Source: JACCZR01 sp035296565
GTDB taxonomy: Bacteria; Actinomycetota; Thermoleophilia; Solirubrobacterales; Thermoleophilaceae
DNA length: 64,000 nt
Assembly: GCA_035296565.1 (NCBI GenBank)
Contig: DATHAQ010000021.1
Location: 1-64,000, forward strand
Direction of reading: 5' to 3'
Position numbers and translations under genes: made by a program. Numbering within the stretch: position 1 is the first letter of the stretch; every line of letters begins with the position of its first letter. This document shows, piece after piece, positions 1-7,816 of this stretch. The notes beneath the pieces are model-generated. The model was not told the origin of the DNA and made no database searches. It was given only the letters and a program-made list of their open reading frames with translations.

Positions 1-346
<346 letters not shown>

Positions 347-424
347 GATATTTTGATCGTGGGCGCTTCGGCGCCGGCCAACGTGCGGTTTTCAAGCTCC
401 GGCGGGAGCTCGGTCGCTCGCCAC

Positions 425-542
425 TCTCGGTGGTGATAGCGAGGGGGCCACACCTCTTCCCATTCCGAACAGAGCAGTTAAGCCCCTCAGCGCCGATGGT
501 ACTTGGGCCTCACGGCCCTGGGAGAGTAGGTCGCCGCCGTTC
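425..542 (+). rRNA. rrf: 5S ribosomal RNA
   Basis: The core segments CCATTCCGAACAGAGCAGTTAAG and GCGCCGATGGTACT are typical of 5S. Helix I closes between 428-435 (CGGTGGTG) and 532-539 (CGCCGCCG) over eight pairs including G-U. The length of about 118 nt is normal. It lies downstream of the 23S gene and upstream of a strong hairpin, so it is the last gene of the rRNA operon. Confidence 0.95.
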
Positions 543-549
543 TTCTTGG

Positions 550-580
550 GAGCCCGTCCCGTCGGGGGCGGGCTCTTCTA
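550..580 (+). terminator. rRNA operon terminator
   Basis: An 11-bp stem pairs 550-560 (GAGCCCGTCCC) with 565-575, with one G-U pair and a four-base loop. A short TTCTAT run follows. It lies eight bases after the 5S gene. The next gene's putative -10 box (579-584) starts at its 3' foot. Confidence 0.85.
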
Positions 581-584
581 TGTT
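579..584 (+). promoter_or_regulatory. -10 box (TATGTT) for the 593 gene, leaderless type
   Basis: TATGTT fits TANNNT and ends eight bases before the GTG start at 593. Transcription would begin on or next to the start codon. It directly follows the rRNA terminator stem, so the small gene needs its own promoter. No clear -35 is visible. Confidence 0.5.
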
Positions 585-592
585 CGGGGTCC

Positions 593-979
593 GTGGACGT
601 TCTGGCCATAGTCGCCGTCGCGCTCGGGGCCGCCATCCTGCTGCTGTTCGTCGGCGGGTACCTCGCCCGCCGACGCCACGACCGCCGTTACGCGGGCACC
701 TACGCGCGCAACCTCGAGGAAGCTGACAGCGCGCTGGAGACCGCTCGCGCCGCCGACCGCGGCTGGGACCGCGAGGTGCTGGAACAGGCGGCCCGGCGCG
801 CTCTCGCGGCGGCCCGCCCCGGCTGGGAGCCGGCCCGCTTCGAGATCGTGCTGGTGGACGACCGCCCGGGGGTCACCGAGGACCGCGCCCATCTCCTCGC
901 GATGGACGGCGACGAGCGTGTGAGGGTCGTTCTGGCCCGCCAAGCGGGCGGTCACTGGTCGGCACAGGTCGTGGGCTGA
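593..979 (+). CDS. Small membrane-anchored protein of unknown function
   Basis: This 128-residue protein starts at GTG. I do not recognise a named family. Residues 4-25 form one hydrophobic membrane segment (VLAIVAVALGAAILLLFVGG). A basic stop-transfer stretch (RRRHDRR) follows, so the rest is probably cytoplasmic. The soluble part has an Ala/Glu-rich helical stretch around residues 38-75, then a small beta-rich end (RFEIVLVDD, RVRVVLARQAGGHWSAQVV). There is no Shine-Dalgarno site; a TATGTT box eight bases upstream suggests a leaderless message. It sits between the rRNA operon and an HD-like gene. Function is unknown. Confidence 0.7.
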   Translation: MDVLAIVAVALGAAILLLFVGGYLARRRHDRRYAGTYARNLEEADSALETARAADRGWDREVLEQAARRALAAARPGWEPARFEIVLVDDRPGVTEDRAHLLAMDGDERVRVVLARQAGGHWSAQVVG

Positions 980-996
980 CTTCGACCGTCCCTCCT

Positions 997-1530
997 ATAC
1001 CCGGTTTCGAGCCCGAGGACGATCTCGAGCACGCCCTGGCCGCCGATCCGACCCTCAGGGAGGGCTGGGCTTGGGGCAAGCCCCGAAAGGGACACCCGGA
1101 GGGGTCGGTCGGCGCGCACGTCGGCCACCTGCTCGAACAGATCGACGAGTGGGGCGAGACGGGGGAGAGGCGCCGGGAGCTGCGCTTCCTCGCGCTGGTC
1201 CACGACGGCCTCAAGCACGAGGTGCGCGACTGGCTACCGCGCAGCGGCGAGAACCACCACGCCATGCGCGCGCGACGCCATGCGGAGCACTTCACCGACG
1301 ACGAGCGGCTGCTGTCGACGCTCGAGCTGCACGACCGGCCCTATTCGCTCTGGCGGCGCATGGGGCGCAAGGGCGAGCCCGACGAGAAGGGCTTCGCCCG
1401 AATGCTCGAACGGCTGGCCGACCCGGCGCTGTTCCTGCGCTTCGTCGAGCTTGACGGCTCGACGGAGGGGAAGAACCCCGAGCCGGTCCGGTGGCTGGAC
1501 CAGGAGCTTCGCCGCAGGGGCGCGCTCTGA
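997..1530 (+). CDS. HD-like protein with no canonical start codon
   Basis: The open frame encodes about 177 residues starting IPGFEPEDDLEHAL. The central part (FLALVHDGLKHEVRDW, then NHHAMRARRHAEHF and LELHDRPYSLW) has the spaced His and HD pattern of HD-superfamily metal phosphohydrolases. The domain clearly begins well upstream of the first ATG/GTG/TTG in frame (GTG 1222), which would cut through the HD motif. The only upstream options are ATA at 997 or CTG at 976. The start is therefore uncertain, and the frame is open before it. The preceding gene ends at 979. Substrate unknown; a one-base sequence error near 980-1000 is an alternative. Confidence 0.6.
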   Translation: MPGFEPEDDLEHALAADPTLREGWAWGKPRKGHPEGSVGAHVGHLLEQIDEWGETGERRRELRFLALVHDGLKHEVRDWLPRSGENHHAMRARRHAEHFTDDERLLSTLELHDRPYSLWRRMGRKGEPDEKGFARMLERLADPALFLRFVELDGSTEGKNPEPVRWLDQELRRRGAL

Positions 1531-1756
1531 TCGCAGCCGACGGGCGGCGTGCACTTCCGAAGCTCGACGAAACCGTCGGGGCCCAGGCCGTACTCGCCGA
1601 GCGTGCCGGCCTCGACGGCGAGGTCAGCGGCGGTCGCGAGGCGCTGCTTGAGGGTGGCGAACATGCGTTCGGCAAGGTACGAAGGGGCGCGGACGGAAGC
1701 CCTCCGGAGCTGCAAGATGTCTTGCAGGCGCGGCCCTCGCCGCGGCGAGCTTCAGG
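1531..1756. other. Intergenic region with a perfect dyad and a possible gene relic
   Basis: On the minus strand 1531-1715 reads as plausible protein with the local codon bias (MFATLKQRLATAADL, then GLGPDGFVEL), but it has no good start codon and runs on into the HD gene out of phase. It may be a relic of a small gene. A perfect inverted repeat, CTGCAAGA-TG-TCTTGCAG, lies at 1710-1727, just downstream of the glycosidase gene. No terminator is evident. Confidence 0.3.
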
Positions 1757-3175
1757 TCAGCGGATGTTGAGGACGTCCGACGCGCCGCTCGGGCCCCGGT
1801 AGGTGTACCGGTACTGGCCCTTGCGGCGGCGCAGGCGGACGCGGAAGTAGCCCGCGCGGTCGGTGCGCGCGCGCTTGACCCTGCGGAAGCGCCCGCCGCG
1901 GCGACGGAACTGGACCGATACGGAGTGCCGCCCTCCGGGGCGTACCTGGCCCCAGAAGCGGCTGCCGTCGATCACGAACGGGTCCGGGAAGGCGCGGTAG
2001 GCGGGCTTCTTGCGCCGGTTGGCGAACAGCAGGCCGCTCTGGAACTCCGCGTAGCGGCGCAGGCCGCGGGCGCGGAGGAGGGGTCCGTCGGTGAGGCGGA
2101 ACTGGTTGAAGGCCCGGAGACGCGGAGTGCGCCACACGAGGTAGGCGGCCTCCTGGAGGAAGCGGTTGTGGCTGCGCAGCGAGATGCCCGCAAACGGGTC
2201 GGGCGGGTCGGTCTGGTAGCCGAACTCGGTGTAGAAGACAGAGAAGCGCCCGCCTGTGGGCTTGACGATGCGCCCGCGCGCCTGGAGGCGGTCGAGCGTG
2301 CGCAGCAAGCGCCGGCCGTCGCCGATCGCCGCGTCGTCTCCCTTGCGCGAGCGCACGCGGGGAGAGCCGAAGAACTTGTACGGGTGGTGGCCGAAGGCAT
2401 CGGCGGGCACCGGCCGGAAGTTCGCGCAGCGGCCGGTGGTGATAGGCCGCAGGCCGCGGTCGACGCAGGCCATCGCGCGCAGGAAAGCCAGCGGGCGGAT
2501 GCCCTTCGACGGGGAGGGCCTGTCGTTTCCGCTGGCGGCCAGGTTGCCGGCGAGCACCACCGAGCTGGGGTCGGCGGCCTTGATGCGTGGATAGGCGGCC
2601 TGCAGCAGGCTCCGGTAGAGGTGCGGCGACACCAGGCCGCGGGAATCCGTCTGCGGCCGCAGCCAGCCGGGCTGGTTGGGCTCGTTGGCCACGCCGTAGT
2701 GGTCCACGCGGCTCGCGTATCGGCGGGCCACGGCCTCGGCGTAGGCGGCGAACTCGGACGAACGAGGCGAGAGCCGCTCGCCGCCGAGGCTGGCCCAGCG
2801 CGGCGCCGGCGTGGTGATCGAGAGCATCACCGTCAGCCCGTGGCCGCGGGCGGAGTCCACGACGCGGTCCAGGGCGCCCCACGAGTAGTGCGGGTCGTTC
2901 GGGTTGGCCGTGTTGAAGCCGGCGGGGGGGGTCGCCGACCCCGCGTTCTGCGAAGTGGCGCCGTTCCAGAAGGCCGAGACCCGCACGCGGTCGATCCCCA
3001 GGCGCCGGAAGATCTGCATCTGGCGGTCGACGTGGCCCTGCGAGCGGCCCAGCAGCAGCTGGTCGTCCATGATCGAAACCTCCGCGCCGCGGGCCGCGGA
3101 GGCGGGCGACGGGACCAGAAATAGCGCGGCAACGAGGGCGCACAGGAGCGATGGCACGAGGGACCGGCGGCTCAC
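1757..3175 (-). CDS. Secreted glycoside hydrolase, clan GH-A TIM barrel
   Basis: This 472-residue protein (GTG start) has a Sec signal peptide (residues 1-28, ending ASA). A (beta/alpha)8 barrel follows. HYGVANEPNQ around E165 matches the NEP acid/base motif on strand 4, and FYTEFGYQ around E317 matches the strand 7 nucleophile. Both catalytic glutamates are present, so it should be a retaining glycosidase of the GH5/GH39 type. Residues about 400-472 form a very basic Ig-like beta-sandwich. It should act outside the cell on a polysaccharide or glycoconjugate; the substrate cannot be told. It is divergent from the thioesterase gene at 3257. Confidence 0.8.
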   Translation of the reverse strand: MSRRSLVPSLLCALVAALFLVPSPASAARGAEVSIMDDQLLLGRSQGHVDRQMQIFRRLGIDRVRVSAFWNGATSQNAGSATPPAGFNTANPNDPHYSWGALDRVVDSARGHGLTVMLSITTPAPRWASLGGERLSPRSSEFAAYAEAVARRYASRVDHYGVANEPNQPGWLRPQTDSRGLVSPHLYRSLLQAAYPRIKAADPSSVVLAGNLAASGNDRPSPSKGIRPLAFLRAMACVDRGLRPITTGRCANFRPVPADAFGHHPYKFFGSPRVRSRKGDDAAIGDGRRLLRTLDRLQARGRIVKPTGGRFSVFYTEFGYQTDPPDPFAGISLRSHNRFLQEAAYLVWRTPRLRAFNQFRLTDGPLLRARGLRRYAEFQSGLLFANRRKKPAYRAFPDPFVIDGSRFWGQVRPGGRHSVSVQFRRRGGRFRRVKRARTDRAGYFRVRLRRRKGQYRYTYRGPSGASDVLNIR

Positions 3176-3244
3176 GGAGCGCTACAACCCGGGCCGCGTG
3201 GGAAAGTCGCGCCCACGGCCGGGGGCCAGCCCCATTCCCGGATA

Positions 3245-3250
3245 TAGGCT
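3245..3250 (+). promoter_or_regulatory. -10 box (TAGGCT) for the 3257 gene, leaderless type
   Basis: TAGGCT ends six bases before the GTG start at 3257. There is no room for a ribosome-binding site, so the mRNA probably begins at or next to the start codon. Confidence 0.55.
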
Positions 3251-3256
3251 GCGGCG

Positions 3257-3682
3257 GTGGCCGGCAGCTTCTCCCACCGCCTGCGTGTGCGGTACTCGGA
3301 GTGCGACCCGCAGAACGTGGTCTTCAACGCTCACTACGTGGCGTGGTTCGACGTGCTGATGACGGAGCTCTGGCGCGCCGTGCCCGGCGGGTACGCGGGG
3401 ATGATGGAGACGGGCACCGACATGGTGGTCGCGGAGGTGCGGGTCCGCTACCTGGACGCCGCGCGCTTCGACGACGAGGTGGAGCTGCGGGCCACCGTCA
3501 GCCGGCTGGGCACCACGGCGATGACCACCAGCATCGAGGTCCTGCGCGACGGCCGGCCGCTCGCCGAGGGGCACCTGCGCCACGTGTTCATCGACCTCGC
3601 AACAAAGGCCAAGAAGCCGATCCCCGACGAAGTGCGGGCTGCGCTTGCGCCCTTCCTCGCGCCGGACGCCGCGGCGGCCTGA
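3257..3682 (+). CDS. Acyl-CoA thioesterase, YbgC/4HBT hot-dog fold
   Basis: This 141-residue single hot-dog domain carries the 4HBT signature near its N-terminus (YSECDPQNVVFNAHYVAWFD). The Asp in SECDPQ is the usual catalytic residue. Length matches the family (130-145). It should hydrolyse acyl-CoA thioesters in the cytoplasm; chain specificity cannot be told. The GTG start at 3257 is preceded by TAGGCT rather than a ribosome-binding site. Its TGA overlaps the next ATG (TGATG), so the DUF389 gene is translationally coupled. Confidence 0.85.
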   Translation: MAGSFSHRLRVRYSECDPQNVVFNAHYVAWFDVLMTELWRAVPGGYAGMMETGTDMVVAEVRVRYLDAARFDDEVELRATVSRLGTTAMTTSIEVLRDGRPLAEGHLRHVFIDLATKAKKPIPDEVRAALAPFLAPDAAAA

Positions 3683-4704
3683 TGGTCCATCTGCGGATCG
3701 TCGCTCCGAAGGACACCGCCGGCAAGGCCCTCGAGCTCCTGTGCGCGGAGGGCTCGGTGTGCAACGTGGTGCACATCCCCGGCGTGGCCGAGAAGCCCAA
3801 GGGAGACGTGATCCTGGCCGACGTCGCTCGCGAGGACGCCAGCGTGGTGATCCACGACCTCCGCGAGCTCCACATACCCGAGCAGGGGTCGATCACCCTC
3901 GATTTCATCGACACCCAGCTCTCGGCGGGAGCCGAGCGAGCGGAGAAGCACGCTCCGGGACTGCCTTCCGACGCCGTGGTGTGGGAGGAGGTGGAGTCGC
4001 GCACGGACGAGAACACCGAGCTGAGCGCGAGCTTCCTCGCTTTCATGGTCCTTGCCTGCCTGATCGCTTCGGTAGGCATCCTGATCGACCAGCCGATCCT
4101 CATCGTGGGGGCGATGGTGGTCGGGCCCGAGTTCGGTCCGCTGGCGGCGCTGTCCGTCGCGCTGGTGGAACTGCGGGGCGCTCTGGCGCGCCGATCGGCG
4201 ACCGCCCTGCTCGTCGGTTTCCCGCTGGGGACCGTGGCGGCCTGTCTGGCGACCCTGGCCTTCAAGGCGATCGGCGTCGTTCCCGAGCAGTACGACCCCG
4301 AGCAGCACCCGCTGACCAACTTCATCTCCTCGCCCGACTTCTTCACCTTCTTCGTGGCCTTCGTGGCGGGGGTCGCCGGGGTGCTCTCCCTCACGTCGGC
4401 CAAGTCTGGCGCCCTAATCGGCGTCCTGGTGTCGGTCACCACCATCCCGTCCGCGGCGAACATCGGCGTGGCGGCGGCCTATGGATCCGCCAGCGAGGCC
4501 TCCGGGGCGGCGGCCCAGCTGGCGATCAACCTGGGCAGCATCGTGGTGGCGGGAGTCATCACCTTGTACGTGCAGCGGCGCCTCTACGTGGTCCGGAGGC
4601 GCAAGCACCTCCGCGACCCGGCCCGTCGGGAGGCCGACCTCCCGATCGGCTGGAGCGTCAGAGAGAAGACCAGGCGTCCAGCTTCCCGCGCACGCGTTCG
4701 ATGA
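3682..4704 (+). CDS. DUF389-family integral membrane protein
   Basis: This 340-residue protein has a soluble N-terminal part of about 115 residues, an alpha/beta domain beginning MVHLRIVAPKDTAGKALELL. A hydrophobic domain of about six membrane spans follows (residues about 120-310), including GAMVVGPEFGPLAALS and GVLSLTSAKSGALIGVLVSVTTIPSAANIG. This matches the DUF389/TIGR00341 family, whose function is not established. A basic cytoplasmic tail ends the protein. It is coupled to the upstream thioesterase by a one-base overlap. Its 3' end overlaps the convergent dehydrogenase gene by 47 bases, so there is no terminator between them. Confidence 0.85.
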   Translation: MVHLRIVAPKDTAGKALELLCAEGSVCNVVHIPGVAEKPKGDVILADVAREDASVVIHDLRELHIPEQGSITLDFIDTQLSAGAERAEKHAPGLPSDAVVWEEVESRTDENTELSASFLAFMVLACLIASVGILIDQPILIVGAMVVGPEFGPLAALSVALVELRGALARRSATALLVGFPLGTVAACLATLAFKAIGVVPEQYDPEQHPLTNFISSPDFFTFFVAFVAGVAGVLSLTSAKSGALIGVLVSVTTIPSAANIGVAAAYGSASEASGAAAQLAINLGSIVVAGVITLYVQRRLYVVRRRKHLRDPARREADLPIGWSVREKTRRPASRARVR

Positions 4705-5746
4705 CGGCGTCGGTGAATTCCGTCGTGGAGGCATGGCCACCGAGGTCAGCGGTGCGACAGCCGGCGCCCGTCGTCTCGAGCACCGCCTCGCGCAGGGCAC
4801 GGGAGGCCTTCTCGGTGCCTTCGTAGCCCATCGTCGCGGCGTTGGCCAGCAGCGCGCCGCCGGCCAGCAGCATGGCCATCGGATTGGCCACGTCCTTGCC
4901 CTTCAGGCCGGGTGCCGTGCCGTGGGGGGCCTCGGCCATCACCGCCCGTGGCTCGTAGTCGTCGTCGAGGGCGAGCAGCACGGACTCCGCGGCCGCGATC
5001 GAGCCGTACATGGGCATGACCAGGTCCGAGAGGCAGTCGCCGTCGCGGTTGAGCGCGGGGATCACGAGCGGGCACTCGCCGGCGCCGGTGATCAGCCCGG
5101 CGTAGGTGGCGTCGATCAGGACGGGCTCGTACTCGACGTCGGCATGGCGCTCGGCCGCCGCGTCCATCTCCTCCTTGAGCAGCCCCTCGTACACCGGGCT
5201 GACGGTCCACTTCGGGCCGCCGTAGACCTTGCCCTCGATTCGCTCGGCCGTGCGGAACGAGTACTCGGCCACCGCCTTGCAGACCGAGCGCGAGATCTTC
5301 TCGGTGCGCAGGGCGTACTCCTCGCCGTCCTCCTGCTCGCGCCACTGCTCGGCGCCGTAGGCGTCCCCGACCGCCATGCGCACCACCGAGACCGGGTGGT
5401 GCAGGCCGGCGACGGGGTTCACCCCGGGGATGCGCCGGCCGGTGCGGATGATCACCTTGCCGCCGATCGCCTCTCGCAGGATCCGGTTGGGGCTTCCCAC
5501 GTCGTCCTTGCCTTCCGGCGTGACGGTGGCCGCTTTGAGGCCGAAGCGCGCCTCGGACGTCGCCGCGGCCGCCTCGTGGACCACGCCGTTGTCGGTCTCG
5601 CGGCGGTTGTCCAGGGAGAGGTCGTAGCGGTCGAGCCCGATCTCGAGCCCCAGGACGTCGGGGTCCAGCGCCCGCAGGGCGGCCTCCAGCAGCTCCTGCC
5701 CGGTCTCGTCGCCCTCGAGGACGACGATGCGCAGCGCGTCAGCCAT
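4658..5746 (-). CDS. Isocitrate/isopropylmalate dehydrogenase family protein
   Basis: This 362-residue protein is a decarboxylating beta-hydroxyacid dehydrogenase. The C-terminal half has the metal/substrate region (LNRDGDCLSDLVMPMYGS) and the nucleotide loop (EAPHGTAPGLKGKDVANPMAML). The N-terminus is atypical: VVLEGDETGQELL replaces the usual GDGIGPE, and the substrate loop reads SPNRILREAIGGKVIIRTGRR. Specificity is therefore unsure: isocitrate with NAD or NADP, or another 2-hydroxyacid. The start overlaps the end of the upstream HD gene by 8 bases (ATGGCTGA), so the two are probably co-transcribed. Confidence 0.8.
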   Translation of the reverse strand: MADALRIVVLEGDETGQELLEAALRALDPDVLGLEIGLDRYDLSLDNRRETDNGVVHEAAAATSEARFGLKAATVTPEGKDDVGSPNRILREAIGGKVIIRTGRRIPGVNPVAGLHHPVSVVRMAVGDAYGAEQWREQEDGEEYALRTEKISRSVCKAVAEYSFRTAERIEGKVYGGPKWTVSPVYEGLLKEEMDAAAERHADVEYEPVLIDATYAGLITGAGECPLVIPALNRDGDCLSDLVMPMYGSIAAAESVLLALDDDYEPRAVMAEAPHGTAPGLKGKDVANPMAMLLAGGALLANAATMGYEGTEKASRALREAVLETTGAGCRTADLGGHASTTEFTDAVIERVRGKLDAWSSL

Positions 5747-6311
5747 CGCCGTCGAGGCCCAGCTCTGAGGAGCGCTCCTCCATAGCGGAGATCACGAAGG
5801 CGGTGTGCTGGTCGAAGTCGACGCCCAGCTCCTCGGCGCCCTCGCGGACCTCGTCGCGGTTCACGGCCGCCGCGAAGCTGGGCTGCTTGAGCTTCTTCTT
5901 GACCGACTTCGGCGTCATGCCGTGGATGCCGGTGGGGCGCACATAGGCGCAGGCCGCAACGAAGCCCGACAGCTCGTCCACGGCGTACAGGGTCTTGGCC
6001 AGCGGGGTCTCGCGCGGGACGCCGAGGAAGGTCGCGTGCCCGGCCACTGCGTCGATCAGCTCCTGCGGGTACTCGCGCTCGGTGAACAGCTCGAGCGCCT
6101 TGCGCGGGTGGCCGGTGTCCAGGTCGGGGAAGCGCTCGTAGTCGAGGTCGTGCAGGAGGCCCGTCGTCGCCCACAGCTCTTCGTCCTCTCCCCGCTCCCG
6201 CGCGTAGGCCGTCATGCACGCCTCGACGCCGAGGAGGTGCTTGCGCAGCGAGTCGCCCTGGACCCACTCCGTGACCAGCCCCCAGGCCTCCTCGCGCGTC
6301 GGCTGCGGCAT
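5739..6311 (-). CDS. HDIG-type HD-domain hydrolase
   Basis: This 190-residue protein has an HD metal-binding domain. A leading His (LRKHLLGVEACM) is followed by the HD pair in TTGLLHDLDYERFPD and a distal His in DAVAGHATFLGV. Such small HDIG proteins act on phosphate esters or nucleotides; the substrate here is unknown. It is the first gene of a two-gene operon with the dehydrogenase (8-base overlap). The region upstream of its ATG is occupied by a copy of an interspersed repeat (6315-6368). Confidence 0.8.
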   Translation of the reverse strand: MPQPTREEAWGLVTEWVQGDSLRKHLLGVEACMTAYARERGEDEELWATTGLLHDLDYERFPDLDTGHPRKALELFTEREYPQELIDAVAGHATFLGVPRETPLAKTLYAVDELSGFVAACAYVRPTGIHGMTPKSVKKKLKQPSFAAAVNRDEVREGAEELGVDFDQHTAFVISAMEERSSELGLDGDG

Positions 6312-6314
6312 CTC

Positions 6315-6368
6315 TAGCGGAGGAGCGCAGGCCGGGCGCTGGCCGGCTTGGCGCTGTTCGCTCGTTCC
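6315..6368. repeat. Interspersed GC-rich repeat, copy A
   Basis: This segment starts TAGCGGAGGAGCGCAGGCCG and continues GGCGCTGGCCGGCTTGGCGC. It is similar to copies at 16689-16745, 16745-16800 (both inverted) and 17405-17454. It lies between the divergent starts of the HD gene and murA. It is the most diverged copy at its distal end. Confidence 0.6.
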
Positions 6369-6445
6369 ATGTCGGCAGGGTATCCCCGCCTGGCCACGAA
6401 CCCTTGGCCAAGGTGTCCTTCGGTACCCTCGCTCCTTCGCGCACC

Positions 6446-7747
6446 ATGGAAAAGTTCGTGATCGAAGGCGGCTATCCGCTGTCCGGCACGGTGGACCCGG
6501 CGGGCAACAAGAACGCCGCGCTGCCGGTGCTGGCGGCCACCCTCCTCACCGAGGAGGAAGTCGTGCTGCGCAACGTCCCGCGCATCCGCGACGTCGAGGC
6601 GATGGCGGAGCTGCTGTCGCGCCTCGGGGTGTCGGTCGAGTGGCGCGCGGACAACGTGGTCGCCCTCCAGGCTGACCGGGTGATCGCCACCGAGGCCGAT
6701 CCCGAGCTCTCCGAGCGCATCCGGGCCTCCTTCCTGCTGGCCGGCCCGCTCCTGGCCCGCTTCGGCCACTGCGAGATGCCGCCGCCCGGCGGTGACGTGA
6801 TCGGCCGCCGGCGGCTGGATCCGCACCTCGACGCCTTTCGTGCGCTCGGCGCCGACGTCTCCTCGAACGGCCGCTTCCGCCTCGAGGCGCCCGCCGGGGG
6901 CCTGCGCGCGTGTGACTTCTTCATGGACGAGCCCTCGGTGATGGGCACCGAGAACGCGCTCATGGCCGCCGCGCTGACCCCCGGGGCGACAGTGATCCGC
7001 AATGCCGCGTCCGAGCCGCACGTCCAGGATCTGTGCCGGCTGCTGCTCCAGATGGGCGCGCGCGTGGAGGGGATCGGCACCAACCAGCTCGTGGTCCACG
7101 GCCAGGAGTCGCTGGGCGGCGCCGACTTCGCGATCGGGCCGGACTACATCGAGGTCGCCTCGTTCATCGCCCTGGCCGCGTGCACGGGGGGCGAGCTGCG
7201 CATCCGGGACAGCAATCCCGATGACCTGCGCATGACCCGCCTGGCCTTCGAGCGGCTCGGCGTTGGGCTCGAGTTCGACGGCGACGACGTGCTCGTGCCT
7301 GGCAACCAGCGTCTGCGCATCCGCGACGACGAGGGCGACGCCGTCTCGAAGATCGAGGACGGCCCCTGGCCGGCCTTCCCGGCGGACCTCACCTCGATAG
7401 CGCTGGCCATCGCCACCCAGTCCGAAGGCCTCATCCTGATCCACGAGAAGATGTTCGAGAACCGCCTCTTCTTCGTCGACAAGCTCGTGTCCATGGGCGC
7501 TCGGGTTCTGCTCTGCGATCCGCACCGCGCGGTCGTCAGCGGCCCGAGCCGGCTTCACGGCGAGCGCATGGAGAGCCCGGACATCCGGGCCGGCATGGCG
7601 ATGCTCATCGCGGCGATGTGCGCCGAGGGCAGCTCGGAGATCGGGAACGTGGGCCAGATCGACCGCGGCTATGAGCGGATCGACGAGCGGCTGCGGATGC
7701 TGGGCGCGCACATCGAGCGCGTCGCCGCCGAGCGCGTCCCCGCCTAG
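6446..7747 (+). CDS. murA: UDP-N-acetylglucosamine 1-carboxyvinyltransferase
   Basis: MurA transfers enolpyruvate from PEP to UDP-GlcNAc, the first committed step of peptidoglycan synthesis in the cytosol. The 433-residue protein has the family start (MEKFVIEGGYPLSGTV, GNKNAALPVLAA) and normal length. The active-site loop reads MPPPGGDVIGRR: the usual catalytic Cys is Asp117. Asp at this site is known in mycobacteria and chlamydiae and gives intrinsic fosfomycin resistance. I chose ATG 6446 because family homology begins there. TACCCT at 6424-6429 is a candidate -10 box. It is followed by the histidine cluster with 69 bases between. Confidence 0.96.
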   Translation: MEKFVIEGGYPLSGTVDPAGNKNAALPVLAATLLTEEEVVLRNVPRIRDVEAMAELLSRLGVSVEWRADNVVALQADRVIATEADPELSERIRASFLLAGPLLARFGHCEMPPPGGDVIGRRRLDPHLDAFRALGADVSSNGRFRLEAPAGGLRACDFFMDEPSVMGTENALMAAALTPGATVIRNAASEPHVQDLCRLLLQMGARVEGIGTNQLVVHGQESLGGADFAIGPDYIEVASFIALAACTGGELRIRDSNPDDLRMTRLAFERLGVGLEFDGDDVLVPGNQRLRIRDDEGDAVSKIEDGPWPAFPADLTSIALAIATQSEGLILIHEKMFENRLFFVDKLVSMGARVLLCDPHRAVVSGPSRLHGERMESPDIRAGMAMLIAAMCAEGSSEIGNVGQIDRGYERIDERLRMLGAHIERVAAERVPA

Positions 7748-7798
7748 ATCATGGCTCCGGTGCTCGCCCGGCCGACGCTCGGGCTGGGCTCCTCCGCC

Positions 7799-7804
7799 TA
7801 ACGT
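7799..7804 (+). promoter_or_regulatory. Candidate -10 box (TAACGT) for the histidine operon
   Basis: TAACGT fits TANNNT and ends 12 bases before the hisZ ATG. It would give a 5' leader of only about five bases. There is no room for a his leader peptide or T-box, so I see no attenuation system. Confidence 0.4.
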
Positions 7805-7816
7805 CGAGGTCAAGCC

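Noticed and set aside
7748..7816. T-box or his leader peptide before the histidine operon
   Set aside because: Only 69 bases are available, with no run of His codons and no T-box consensus.
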